Source: JBDRNO01 sp043811005 (GTDB lineage Bacteria; Bacteroidota; Bacteroidia; NORP154). Taken from it: DNA of 24,737 nt. The translations under genes were made by a program, and so were the position numbers. The stretch spans positions 1-24,737 of the forward strand of contig JBDRNO010000257.1 in NCBI GenBank assembly GCA_043811005.1, in the 5' to 3' direction. The notes under the pieces are model-generated. The model did not search any database. It was not told the DNA's origin and saw nothing but the letters and a program-made list of their open reading frames with translations. Shown in pieces: positions 1 through 6,270 of the stretch (its first letter is position 1; the number at the start of each line of letters is the position of its first letter).

Positions 1-99
1 GCCGTCATCTCTGACGACTACGCAAGGCTCACTTCCGGTGGCTGACCAACCTTGCCGGACGGGATTGGTTACCCGCAGGATTGCTTTGAGGTGTTTCAT
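1..99 (-). CDS. Possible partial protein running off the left edge
   Basis: An open frame of 33 codons starts at ATG 99 (MKHLKAILRV...) and is still open at the window edge (...VVVRDDG). An upstream frame beginning MKAREV ends in an ATGA overlap with this start, which could be translational coupling or chance. The stretch is much richer in G+C than its AT-rich surroundings, suggesting foreign or repeat DNA. The opposite strand is also open here, so the coding strand is not certain. I do not recognise the protein. Confidence 0.25.
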   Translation of the reverse strand, partial: MKHLKAILRVTNPVRQGWSATGSEPCVVVRDDG

Positions 100-265
100 T
101 TTATTATGAAAATCCCCACCTCACGGGCTTTCATGGCGCAATAATGATGTGCCTGCTACGGGTTGGCTTTTAATTGTTCAGTTATAATGATTTATTCAAT
201 TATTATCTGTTTATTGACTACTCCCTTGACGCCTATTGCTAAACGAGATACGGGATATGATAAAT

Positions 266-607
266 TTATATGTAATCGCTTGCTGTGTGGTTTATAATTT
301 CATCCAGTTCCTGTTCGGTTATATTTCCTAAATCGCTTTTGGAATAGATATAAACAAGGACAATTTGCTTAGTATTGTAATTTACCAAAGTAAATAATCG
401 GAAGCCTCCGCTTTTACCCTTTTGTGCACTGCTGTTTCGTATCCTTGTTTTATAAAGGTTATCCCCAAGTGCAATACCCAAATGGTCAATGTTCTGTATT
501 CCGTCCAGAAAATGGTCAATATCTTTTCCGATTTTCGGGTACCGTTTTGTCAGCTTCTTTACTTGCTTAGCGAAAAAAGCCGTTTGCTCGATGTGGTATT
601 CTTGCAT
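266..607 (-). CDS. RelE/ParE-family toxin of a type II toxin-antitoxin pair
   Basis: This 113-residue protein has the size and shape of RelE/ParE/HigB-type toxins. These small basic proteins usually cleave mRNA on the ribosome or, in ParE, poison gyrase. The N-terminal half is a lysine-rich helical hairpin (AFFAKQVKKLTKRYPK). It is followed by the family's typical KGKSGGFRLFTLV segment, a strand ending in VLVYIYSKSD, and a final helix (TEQELDEIINH). The RelE-like group with GKSGGxR and YxKSD usually acts as an mRNA interferase, but I cannot tell which target applies here. The start ATG overlaps the stop codon of the upstream 68-residue gene by one base (TAATG), the normal tight coupling of antitoxin and toxin. 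Family assignment is strong; the mechanism is inferred. Confidence 0.85.
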   Translation of the reverse strand: MQEYHIEQTAFFAKQVKKLTKRYPKIGKDIDHFLDGIQNIDHLGIALGDNLYKTRIRNSSAQKGKSGGFRLFTLVNYNTKQIVLVYIYSKSDLGNITEQELDEIINHTASDYI

Positions 608-813
608 TATTTAAGTGTAACTTTCTTGCCTTTCCAAGGAATGATGTTGCCTTTTTTTAAGTCATTCAATGACTCGGCAATCTCTGCCTCAATTTTAGCC
701 ATCTCAAGATATTTATCCGTTTCTTTTACCTGAACAAAATCAATTTGCTTGAGGAAAGCAAGCAATGTCTGTGCCTTTTTGCCGTCTGACATGCTTAAAA
801 GTACTTGTTTCAT
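607..813 (-). CDS. Antitoxin partner of the RelE/ParE-like toxin
   Basis: A 68-residue protein encoded immediately upstream of the toxin; its TAA stop and the toxin ATG share one base. The sequence (MKQVLLSMSDGKK..., then LLAFLKQIDFVQV, then an acidic helix EMAKIEAEIAESLNDLKKG and a basic tail) fits the small Bacteroidota antitoxins: a short N-terminal part followed by helices that wrap the toxin. No classical helix-turn-helix or AbrB fold is obvious, so DNA binding cannot be read from the sequence. Function is assigned mainly from size, order and overlap. A TAnnTTTG-type promoter core lies 34 bases upstream of the start. Confidence 0.72.
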   Translation of the reverse strand: MKQVLLSMSDGKKAQTLLAFLKQIDFVQVKETDKYLEMAKIEAEIAESLNDLKKGNIIPWKGKKVTLK

Positions 814-842
814 AACTGCATGATTTAAAAATATGTTAATTG

Positions 843-856
843 ATTACAAATGTAAT
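843..856 (-). promoter_or_regulatory. Candidate promoter core and operator of the toxin-antitoxin operon
   Basis: On the minus strand TACATTTG (854-847) matches the Bacteroidota -7 consensus TAnnTTTG and ends 34 bases before the antitoxin ATG. The same bases form a dyad: ATTACA - AA - TGTAAT (843-856). A dyad over the -7 box is the expected place for toxin-antitoxin autoregulation, but no clear -33 TTG is present. Confidence 0.35.
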
Positions 857-980
857 TGTTTTTTTGTAAAAGAAATGAGCCCAGCCATTATTTTAATTCA
901 CAACAAAGCTATAATAAAATACTATTTCTAAAGAACGGTTGTTCTTACGAACAGGCAAATAGATAAATTAATTCAAACAC

Positions 981-1010
981 AAAAAAAGGTCTGCAAAAGC
1001 AAACCTTTTT
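981..1010 (-). terminator. Rho-independent terminator after the 36-residue membrane protein
   Basis: Read on the minus strand, AAAAAGGTTTGC pairs with GCAGACCTTTTT around a TTTT loop. All 12 pairs form if one G-U is allowed, and the arm runs into seven T's (987-981). On the plus strand the same position is a C-A mismatch, so the hairpin fits minus-strand RNA better. It lies about 70 bases beyond the small gene at 1081-1191. Confidence 0.6.
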
Positions 1011-1080
1011 GGCATCAACTATTCCGCTTATGCAGAACAATCAAAATCGGACACACAAATATAATAATATTTTATAGCAA

Positions 1081-1191
1081 TCAATCCCGGACTTTCTCTT
1101 CTTCTTTCTTAAACCAGCCCAACAAATAAGCAACGCCCATCCCTAAAAGCCCTATCACACCAATAGCTAATAATATAGCAAGATTACTCAT
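1081..1191 (-). CDS. 36-residue single-pass membrane protein, unannotated type
   Basis: A short open frame from ATG 1191 to TGA 1081 encodes a 36-residue protein starting MSNLAILLAIGVIGLL. Residues 4-25 form one strong transmembrane helix with a GxxGxxGxG pattern (GVIGLLGMGV). A charged tail follows (WFKKEEEKVRD), so the tail probably faces the cytoplasm. The layout resembles small regulatory or accessory subunits of membrane complexes (KdpF, CydX or CcoS type), but I see no signature of a named family. Support for a real gene comes from its composition, the good minus-strand terminator at 981-1010, and an inverted repeat upstream (1214-1246). No Shine-Dalgarno sequence is visible, which is normal in Bacteroidota. 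It stands alone, 267 bases upstream of the antitoxin gene. Confidence 0.5.
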   Translation of the reverse strand: MSNLAILLAIGVIGLLGMGVAYLLGWFKKEEEKVRD

Positions 1192-1213
1192 TAATCGTTA
1201 TTTGTGCATTTAT

Positions 1214-1246
1214 TTTGTCACAATAAAATACTTTTTTCGTGACAAA
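1214..1246. promoter_or_regulatory. Dyad upstream of the small membrane protein gene
   Basis: TTTGTCAC (1214-1221) and GTGACAAA (1239-1246) are a perfect 8-bp inverted repeat separated by 17 bases, located 23-55 bases upstream of ATG 1191. Half-sites about 25 bases apart suit a dimeric regulator on the promoter; a hairpin in RNA is also possible. Confidence 0.3.
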
Positions 1247-1327
1247 TTGATGGTGTAAAAATACAACTTTTTCATAAACTATTTAATCATAAAAACACCC
1301 CGCCACCGGCAAGTTTAGTAACAATTT

Positions 1328-1378
1328 CCGCACGGGAAAAAGGACAGTAATTTTTATAAAGCTCAGTAACCCGTGCGG
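1328..1378. repeat. 9-bp GC-rich inverted repeat
   Basis: CCGCACGGG (1328-1336) and CCCGTGCGG (1370-1378) are perfectly complementary, with a 33-base AT-rich loop between. The arms stand out in AT-rich surroundings. No T-run follows, so a simple terminator is unlikely. Confidence 0.5.
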
Positions 1379-1474
1379 TTCTTCAATCAACAAAATGCCA
1401 ATCCTCTTTTAATCTTATTGATCGCTTTTACAAATTTCTCATGCAATCAGGATCAGTCAGACAATCACACCTCA

Positions 1475-1498
1475 CGGGTGATCACCCGAAAGGGTGAT
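1475..1498 (+). repeat. Palindrome overlapping a GAAA-tetraloop hairpin
   Basis: CGGGTGATCACCCG (1475-1488) is a perfect palindrome. Its right half also pairs with the next bases: ATCACCC - GAAA - GGGTGAT (1481-1498), a 7-bp stem closed by a GNRA-type tetraloop. The middle segment can pair with only one side at a time, so two RNA folds are mutually exclusive. Confidence 0.45.
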
Positions 1499-1519
1499 AA
1501 AATATTCCGCAACATCTCT

Positions 1520-1555
1520 CTTGGTCACTAACTTGGTCGTTTACTTAGTCGCTAA
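1520..1555. repeat. Three tandem 12-bp repeats
   Basis: CTTGGTCACTAA, CTTGGTCGTTTA and CTTAGTCGCTAA follow each other without a gap. The shared pattern is CTTRGTCNYTWA. Confidence 0.5.
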
Positions 1556-1589
1556 GTATTTAAATCCATATTTTCCTACTTCAATGTAT

Positions 1590-1617
1590 CTGGTAATACT
1601 TCACTTCACATTACCAG
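1590..1617. repeat. 8-bp hairpin with 12-base loop
   Basis: CTGGTAAT (1590-1597) and ATTACCAG (1610-1617) pair perfectly around a loop made of two near-copies of ACTTCAC. The TGGTAAT core recurs in the arms of the 19-bp inverted repeat at 1659-1837. Confidence 0.45.
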
Positions 1618-1629
1618 TTGCCGTTTTTT

Positions 1630-1857
1630 CAATAGAACAGCAACTTTTCACTGGATAGGTCAATAGAATGGTAATTAATTATTAATAACCAACTTGAATC
1701 ACCGTTAAGCTATAACACATATTAATATTATATTAACTCCAATTTGATTAACGCCAATTAACACGCTTTAGGAATCCTTGTTCTAAAATACGGTGAATGA
1801 ATCCCTTATTAATCATCATAATTACCATTCTATTGACAAATAATTGCAATTCTATTG
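1630..1857. repeat. Mirror-symmetric array of four CAATAGAA motifs with a perfect 19-bp inverted repeat
   Basis: The arms GTCAATAGAATGGTAATTA (1659-1677) and its exact complement (1819-1837) enclose a 141-base AT-rich core. Outside each arm lies a second copy of the motif in the same orientation as its neighbour: CAATAGAACAGCAA at 1630 on the plus strand, and CAATAGAATTGCAATTA on the minus strand ending at 1857. The result is two head-on pairs. No direct target-site duplication is visible beside the 19-bp arms and the core encodes no protein. Confidence 0.55.
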
Positions 1858-2107
1858 CACACTAACACAATATAAAAAAAGTTAGAATTTTATCATTATT
1901 TAATTTTGTCCTATAATAATTGTTATGTTAAACGGCACCTGCACACCTATATTTAGTGAGTTTTACAATTCTTTCCCCTCTCCCCTACCCTGCCAGCTTT
2001 GCCTGAAACACCCCATATAACAAACCCTGAAACAGTTCTTCCCTCTTTTTCAAGCTCTGCTGGAAATATTTATTTTATGGAGGTTGTGGTTATCTAAACT
2101 GGGAATA

Positions 2108-2147
2108 GGGAAAACCCTTAAAATAAATTCAGGGTAAACCCTTAAAA
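2108..2147. repeat. Two direct copies of a 16-bp sequence
   Basis: GGGAAAACCCTTAAAA (2108-2123) and GGGTAAACCCTTAAAA (2132-2147) differ at one base and are spaced 24 bases start to start. Each begins with a small GGG...CCC dyad. Confidence 0.4.
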
Positions 2148-2197
2148 AGGTAAACGCATAAATTTGAATGTAGTGGTTCCCTCTACGACCTCACCCC

Positions 2198-2235
2198 GCC
2201 TACGCGGGCCGTAGCCGTTTTGGCGGGCGAAGGCC
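2198..2235 (-). repeat. GC-rich REP-like palindromic element, copy 1
   Basis: Read on the minus strand this begins GGCCTTCGCCCGCCAAAA and ends CGGCCCGCGTAGGC. It aligns over its whole ~38 bases with the element at 19229-19267, with four substitutions and one indel. It lies between a CCTCACCCC segment and a CCCTCTCCTT...AAGGAAAGGGAG inverted repeat (2239-2281), which is itself interrupted by a shorter CCCCGGCAGTAGCCGAAG segment. Confidence 0.55.
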
Positions 2236-2358
2236 CGGCCCTCTCCTTGCCACCCCGGCAGTAGCCGAAGAAGGAAAGGGAGACCCAGCGCGCAACACAT
2301 CATCCGGGTCATCCGCTAGAAAAGTATTGATTCGAGGTATTGAAACAAAAGGTAAAAG

Positions 2359-2378
2359 TCCCCGCCAGCTGGCGGGGA
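2359..2378. repeat. 20-bp perfect palindrome
   Basis: The half-site TCCCCGCCAG is followed by its exact complement CTGGCGGGGA. Its core CCGCCA(GC)TGGCGG resembles that of the larger palindrome 27 bases to the right. Confidence 0.5.
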
Positions 2379-2404
2379 TTTAGGGGGCGAAAAAACAGGG
2401 CTGT

Positions 2405-2438
2405 CCTGCCTGCTCCGCCAATTGGCGGAGCAGGCAGG
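2405..2438 (-). repeat. 34-bp perfect palindrome just after atpZ, possible terminator
   Basis: The half-site CCTGCCTGCTCCGCCAA (2405-2421) is followed by its exact complement (2422-2438), giving a 17-bp stem. It starts 10 bases after the atpZ stop on the minus strand, and a six-T run follows at 2395-2390 behind a small ACAG/CTGT stem. It could end the porW-bactofilin-atpZ transcript, although the distance to the T-run is longer than usual. With no unpaired loop it could also extrude as a DNA cruciform. Confidence 0.55.
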
Positions 2439-2448
2439 TAAACCCCCA

Positions 2449-2682
2449 TCACTTAGTCACCTGTTTAATTAAATAGTAAAGGGCGAATGCCAATCCAAGA
2501 AGTGTAAGGGTGAGAGTAAACGCTGGAAATTCGAGGTTTAAATATTCATCCAGCTTAATGCCTCCAAATAATCCCAGTAAGATAATGGCTATCATTTGAA
2601 AAGCGAGGGCTGAGTATTTGGCATAATCCTTAAGCAATTTTTTCTCCGGCTTGCCGGGTAGTTTCACCTTTGTTCTCATCAT
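2449..2682 (-). CDS. atpZ: AtpZ/AtpI-family ATP synthase accessory membrane protein
   Basis: This 77-residue protein has two transmembrane helices (about residues 26-45 and 53-73) after a basic N-terminus (KVKLPGKPEKKLLKDYAKYSALAFQ). The GLFGGIKLDEYL segment after helix 1 is the AtpZ/AtpI signature (GxxxGxxLD). The family helps assemble the rotor ring of F1Fo ATP synthase or supply Mg2+ to it. I start it at ATG 2682; ATG 2679 is equally possible. An upstream in-frame ATG at 2724 would add 14 residues not typical of the family. Even so, it overlaps the bactofilin gene by about 50 bases, suggesting coupling. In many Bacteroidota this gene leads into the Fo genes (atpB, atpE), but here palindromes and non-coding DNA follow. 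Confidence 0.8.
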   Translation of the reverse strand: MMRTKVKLPGKPEKKLLKDYAKYSALAFQMIAIILLGLFGGIKLDEYLNLEFPAFTLTLTLLGLAFALYYLIKQVTK

Positions 2683-3109
2683 ACGTTTTACCTGCTCCGT
2701 CAAAATCGGAACCGGATCTTCCATCCCTGGCAGAGATGTCTTTAATCACAGCGCCCATACTGCATGTTCCGGAAAAGCTTGCGCCCGGCTCAATAGCCAG
2801 TTTATTGGTAATAATATCACCTGAAAACTTGGCTGCAGGTTTCAGGGAAAGGAGTTCGGCAACGTTTATTTTTGCCTTAACCGTCCCTGATATGTCGGCA
2901 TTCTGACATGTGATCTGTCCCTCTATCATTCCTGAATTTCCTATAACAACCTTTCCCTTTGAATTAATAGACCCTTTTATTGTTCCATCAATCCGAATGT
3001 CCCCATTTGACCTGATGTTTCCATCTATAACCGTCCCCGCTCCAATAAGGTTAACAGAAGAGGATTCAATTTCATTGTTCTTTGCCATGGCTTCATTTTT
3101 TTTAAACAT
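2630..3109 (-). CDS. Bactofilin-family polymer-forming cytoskeletal protein
   Basis: Residues 17-120 of this 159-residue protein carry the bactofilin pattern of short repeating beta-rungs: GAGTVIDGNIRSNGDIRIDGTIKGSI, then KGKVVIGNSGMIEGQI, then NADISGTVKAKINVAELLSLKPAAKFSGDI, then NKLAIEPGASFSG. Such rungs stack into a right-handed beta-helix that polymerises end to end without nucleotide. Bactofilins scaffold cell-wall enzymes and cell-shape structures at the inner membrane. The C-terminal 40 residues are polar, charged and probably disordered. The chosen start is ATG 3109 (MFKKNEAMAKNNE); ATG 3088 is an alternative. It lies between porW and atpZ on the same strand, overlapping atpZ and separated from porW by the inverted-repeat element at 3177-3285. 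Confidence 0.88.
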   Translation of the reverse strand: MFKKNEAMAKNNEIESSSVNLIGAGTVIDGNIRSNGDIRIDGTIKGSINSKGKVVIGNSGMIEGQITCQNADISGTVKAKINVAELLSLKPAAKFSGDIITNKLAIEPGASFSGTCSMGAVIKDISARDGRSGSDFDGAGKTYDENKGETTRQAGEKIA

Positions 3110-3176
3110 TTTGAATTTCTTTAATTCTTAAATACAAATTTAAAAAAACAAATTTATAAAAATTTTCTCAACTACC

Positions 3177-3285
3177 AAAATAATTAGACCCGTCCTCAAT
3201 ATATGTTACGAGATATTTCATCACTTCTTCCTGAAATATATTGCTATTAGTTAATTTACACCTTATAGACGGGTCTAATTATTTT
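3177..3285. mobile_element. MITE-like element with 18-bp perfect terminal inverted repeats
   Basis: AAAATAATTAGACCCGTC (3177-3194) is exactly complementary to 3268-3285, enclosing 73 bases. Inside lies a further inverted pair, CAATATAT (3197-3204) and ATATATTG (3236-3243). The right arm contains the last codons and the TAG stop of porW. No target-site duplication is evident and there is no transposase. Alternatives are a long-loop transcriptional hairpin or an RNA processing site between porW and bactofilin. Confidence 0.5.
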
Positions 3286-5971
3286 TATAGTTTTGTTTAA
3301 AGAAAGCCAGGTAGTCGTCAATGTTTTTTTGGTCATAAAAAATCAGGAAATTATCTGCAGAAATAATGAACTGTTGATAATTATCAGGATTAATCGCTGA
3401 CAAGACGGTTTTGTTCTCCCGTATTGCATCATAATAATCAATTCCCTTGATCATATTTTTAAATTTTTTAACAACAATTAACTGGTTTTCGGCATCGAGA
3501 AACATATTATCTATATCTAATCTTCCCATTCTGAAAAAATTTGAGTTATAATCAGAGACGCTGGTTTTCAGTTGAATTATATCAACGCTTGTATCAGGAA
3601 CTACCAAAATATAATAATGAGCTGCATTTTTATTGAATGTGAAGAACCCGGCTGGAATAGTATCTTTAAGAATATCGCTCATTGTATCGGTTTTTGGTCT
3701 TTTTAATTTAGAGATATAGTCCAAGATCTCCTGTGCCTGGGTTTTCACTTCATCATCCGGGTATTTTTTCACAACTTCTTTCAGAGCTGTTTCAAAGGCG
3801 GGAATATCTTTTGTTTTTCCGGTCGAAAGGGCTTTTAAATAATCGAACTTAGGCATTAGTGCATTGTCAGGGAACAATGAGTCTGCCGAGTTACATCTTC
3901 TCAAAACCAATTCATATTGATTATTGGTATAGCCCTGGTAAGTTTCTCTGTAATACCGCTCAATTTTATTCTTTTCATCTTCCATTTCTTTGATATAATC
4001 GGGATTATTAATGATCTTGCTGTAATCGCTGTCGGGATAATCTGTCAATATGATATTTTTATAATATTCCGAGCGGTTTTGATCACCAGTGGATAAATAC
4101 AATCTGTATAAGTGATAGCAAGTTGAAAGCCGGTATTTGTTTTCCGGGTATCTTTCCAGAAGCTCTTCAAATACTTTTGCAGATTGTTTCTCATCAAGAA
4201 GCAGTTCTTTATAAATTATTCCGAGGTTAAAGTATGCCTCTATTATCCTGCTGTGGGATTCCTCCATTTGTTTCTTGGTAAGAGGAATATTCTTAAGGTA
4301 GGTATTCTTATCCTTTAAATCGCCTGTAACTTTCCCTATGCCGCTAATATCTTCATCATCTGTCCCTGAGGAAGTATCAGCTATTTCAGTAATGAAGCTC
4401 TTTTTATTTTTTCTTCTCCAGTTATCCTCCAGTTCCCTGTCTCCCCATTTTCTAAGAAATTCAGAGAACCCGAAACTTATAGCAGTGGGATTATAAAAAT
4501 ACCATTGTGAGCCCACGTTCCTATTATTATCCCTGGTATTGTCCTGACCATACATTGACCTGTATTTGGCCTGGCTATCTTCTTCGCGTTCTTCCTGTTC
4601 ATCTTCAATTATTTTTGCTATAATCCCTCTAATAATCTTATCCAGCTCTTTTTGGCTCATTGCAGCAAGTTGTTGCAAACTGTCCTCATAAGCGATAATG
4701 TTCAGATTTCTAACAATATCTGTTAGCGAGTTTTTTTTATTTACGATACGTGAATAATCATGATAATCATCTGATAAAAATGTAGCGGCACTATCATAAT
4801 ATGCCCTCGCTAAAGGATAAGACGGCTGCTCAAAGAAAATATCAGCTAATTTCAAAAAAGAAAGACCTTTTTGGTGAGTATTGGAAACACTTGAACTTAC
4901 TGAAAGTTTGAGATATTTGATAGTAGAATTGAAATCCCCCTCTTTTTGTGCAATAATGGCTAATGTATAATATATCTGGTCATAATATTCAGCATTTTCT
5001 TCCTCCCTGAGCATTTTCTCAAGCTGTTGCTTTATCTCTTTACTGTTTCTTGCACTTAGCCCCTTTGCCATGCTTATCCTTGCCTGGAAAGCCATTTCAT
5101 AAGAAGGTCTCATATTAAGCACATCTTCAAAATAACCTGAAGCTTTATTATAGTCACCCTGTAGTTGGTATAATTGAGCGAGGATAAATGTATATCGTGT
5201 GCGGATCTGTTTTTTTCTTGTTAGTTCAATTGCTTTCTTCAGTGGTATTATGGCAGAAGGGTACTTCTTTTGTCTTATATAAAAATCTGCATGAGTAGCA
5301 GAGAGGTCAGCCATTATTTTTTTAGGTATCTTTTTCTTGTTTTTTTTATCATAAAGTATATCCAAAATTGTTTGTGATTCATTAAAATTCCCCAATTGGT
5401 TATTTGATTTAATCATCCATACCAGGGCTTCATACTTTATTGAATTTTTCTTGTATTGCTTGGCTATAAATTCAAAAGTTATTATTGCTTTATAAAAATC
5501 ATGCTTATAAAAATGTGCTTGCCCGATCATTAAATAGCTGTCATCAATCCAATTTTTATAATCATCCCCGGTTTTTTTTTCTTTTTTCTTTTCACGCTTT
5601 TTACCTGGTTTTTTATTGCGTTTTTTATTGGTTTTATTCTTTGGTTTTGCATTAATCTCATGTCTTTGAATGACCTTGGATGCTTTTTCAATGGCTATAT
5701 CCATTTCCGGATAGATGTTCTTGGCTTTTGTATCAGTTCCGTATTTAAAAACCTGGAGCACATCATCGTAATTATCTTCGTGAAGGTTTTCCAGTTTGGT
5801 AACCCCTTCCTTAAGACTCTCATTACCATAAAAATAAGCGTTATAATGTGCGGTAATATTGTGATAGGTGCGATTGATCAGGTTGTTCCTTTTTGTTGAA
5901 CACTGAATCATCACTGTAATGAGCCCAAGGAGAAATAATAATGAAAAAAATTTATTTAAGCGGTATTTCAT
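3275..5971 (-). CDS. porW: PorW/SprE-type lipoprotein of the type IX secretion system
   Basis: An 898-residue lipoprotein. Residues 1-24 are a hydrophobic signal ending in a loose lipobox with Cys24. The opening after it (CSTKRNNLINRTYHNITAHYNAYFYGNESLKEGV, then VFKYGTDTKAKNIYPEMDIAIEKASKVIQRH) is diagnostic for PorW/SprE. The rest is helical TPR-type repeats (for example YKHDFYKAIITFEFIAKQY, then KYPSAIIPLKKAIEL) and a mixed C-terminal domain. PorW/SprE is a periplasmic, outer-membrane-anchored T9SS component needed for secretion of sorting-domain cargo and, in gliders, for motility. A very lysine-rich stretch (about residues 107-134, e.g. KKRNKKPGKKREKKKEKK) is unusual. I chose ATG 5971 because it starts a clean signal peptide; an in-frame TTG at 5989 is less likely. 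The stop codon lies inside the terminal inverted repeat at 3268-3285. Confidence 0.88.
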   Translation of the reverse strand: MKYRLNKFFSLLFLLGLITVMIQCSTKRNNLINRTYHNITAHYNAYFYGNESLKEGVTKLENLHEDNYDDVLQVFKYGTDTKAKNIYPEMDIAIEKASKVIQRHEINAKPKNKTNKKRNKKPGKKREKKKEKKTGDDYKNWIDDSYLMIGQAHFYKHDFYKAIITFEFIAKQYKKNSIKYEALVWMIKSNNQLGNFNESQTILDILYDKKNKKKIPKKIMADLSATHADFYIRQKKYPSAIIPLKKAIELTRKKQIRTRYTFILAQLYQLQGDYNKASGYFEDVLNMRPSYEMAFQARISMAKGLSARNSKEIKQQLEKMLREEENAEYYDQIYYTLAIIAQKEGDFNSTIKYLKLSVSSSVSNTHQKGLSFLKLADIFFEQPSYPLARAYYDSAATFLSDDYHDYSRIVNKKNSLTDIVRNLNIIAYEDSLQQLAAMSQKELDKIIRGIIAKIIEDEQEEREEDSQAKYRSMYGQDNTRDNNRNVGSQWYFYNPTAISFGFSEFLRKWGDRELEDNWRRKNKKSFITEIADTSSGTDDEDISGIGKVTGDLKDKNTYLKNIPLTKKQMEESHSRIIEAYFNLGIIYKELLLDEKQSAKVFEELLERYPENKYRLSTCYHLYRLYLSTGDQNRSEYYKNIILTDYPDSDYSKIINNPDYIKEMEDEKNKIERYYRETYQGYTNNQYELVLRRCNSADSLFPDNALMPKFDYLKALSTGKTKDIPAFETALKEVVKKYPDDEVKTQAQEILDYISKLKRPKTDTMSDILKDTIPAGFFTFNKNAAHYYILVVPDTSVDIIQLKTSVSDYNSNFFRMGRLDIDNMFLDAENQLIVVKKFKNMIKGIDYYDAIRENKTVLSAINPDNYQQFIISADNFLIFYDQKNIDDYLAFFKQNYKNN

Positions 5972-6140
5972 ATTGTATCGGAATTCCAATATTTTAAAAA
6001 ACTTTATATTAGAATTTATCTTTTCTTGATTTAATAATCAGGTTCTGGGTTCTTGGTTGTTAGTTTTTTACTCAAACTCCGTAACCAGTACATACCTCCC
6101 AGCACCAAGCAACCAGTACCCAGTATCAGTATCTTATTTA
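5971..6140 (-). repeat. Composite CTGG-hairpin leader element, copy A (before porW)
   Basis: Read on the minus strand: a lead-in TAAATAAGATACTGATACTGGG, then CTGG-rich and CCAG-rich arms (6126-6039), an AT-rich spacer ending TTAAAATATTGG, then AATTCCGATACAATA (5985-5971), which runs directly into the porW ATG. The central 48 bases (6088-6041) match copy C (20683-20730) at 43 positions. The match includes the loop (GGTTACGGAGT, then TGAGTA), so this is shared descent and not only similar low-complexity arms. Confidence 0.65.
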
Positions 6141-6270
6141 TACTTAACTCAATTATATATAAAACCTCTTTTTTAATAAATTTATAGAGTTATATTCTTA
6201 TTTAACTTAATTTTTACAAAAATATTTCATTTGCCTTATTAAATCCAAAATTACTTTTTTTTCTTTTTCT

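Larger units (their letters stand above)
1192..2448. other. 1.25-kb non-coding stretch rich in repeats
   Basis: No gene is supportable here on either strand; the longest plausible frames are 25-40 codons without good starts. Instead there is a dense series of inverted, tandem and GC-rich palindromic repeats, listed separately. The left part (to about 2160) is AT-rich; the right part (2190-2440) contains abrupt GC-rich palindromes. Confidence 0.6.

Noticed and set aside
1740..1818. Small minus-strand frame (MVIMMINKGFIHRILEQ...) inside the inverted-repeat core
   Set aside because: About 26 codons, its start lies within the repeat arm, and there is no family resemblance or terminator.
1659..1837. 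Complete MITE bounded by the 19-bp inverted repeat
   Set aside because: No direct target-site duplication is visible, and further motif copies extend beyond both arms, so a site array fits better than a simple transposon.
1520..1857. Replication origin
   Set aside because: AT-rich DNA with repeats is suggestive, but I see no convincing DnaA boxes (TTATCCACA-like) and no dnaA, dnaN or rep gene nearby.
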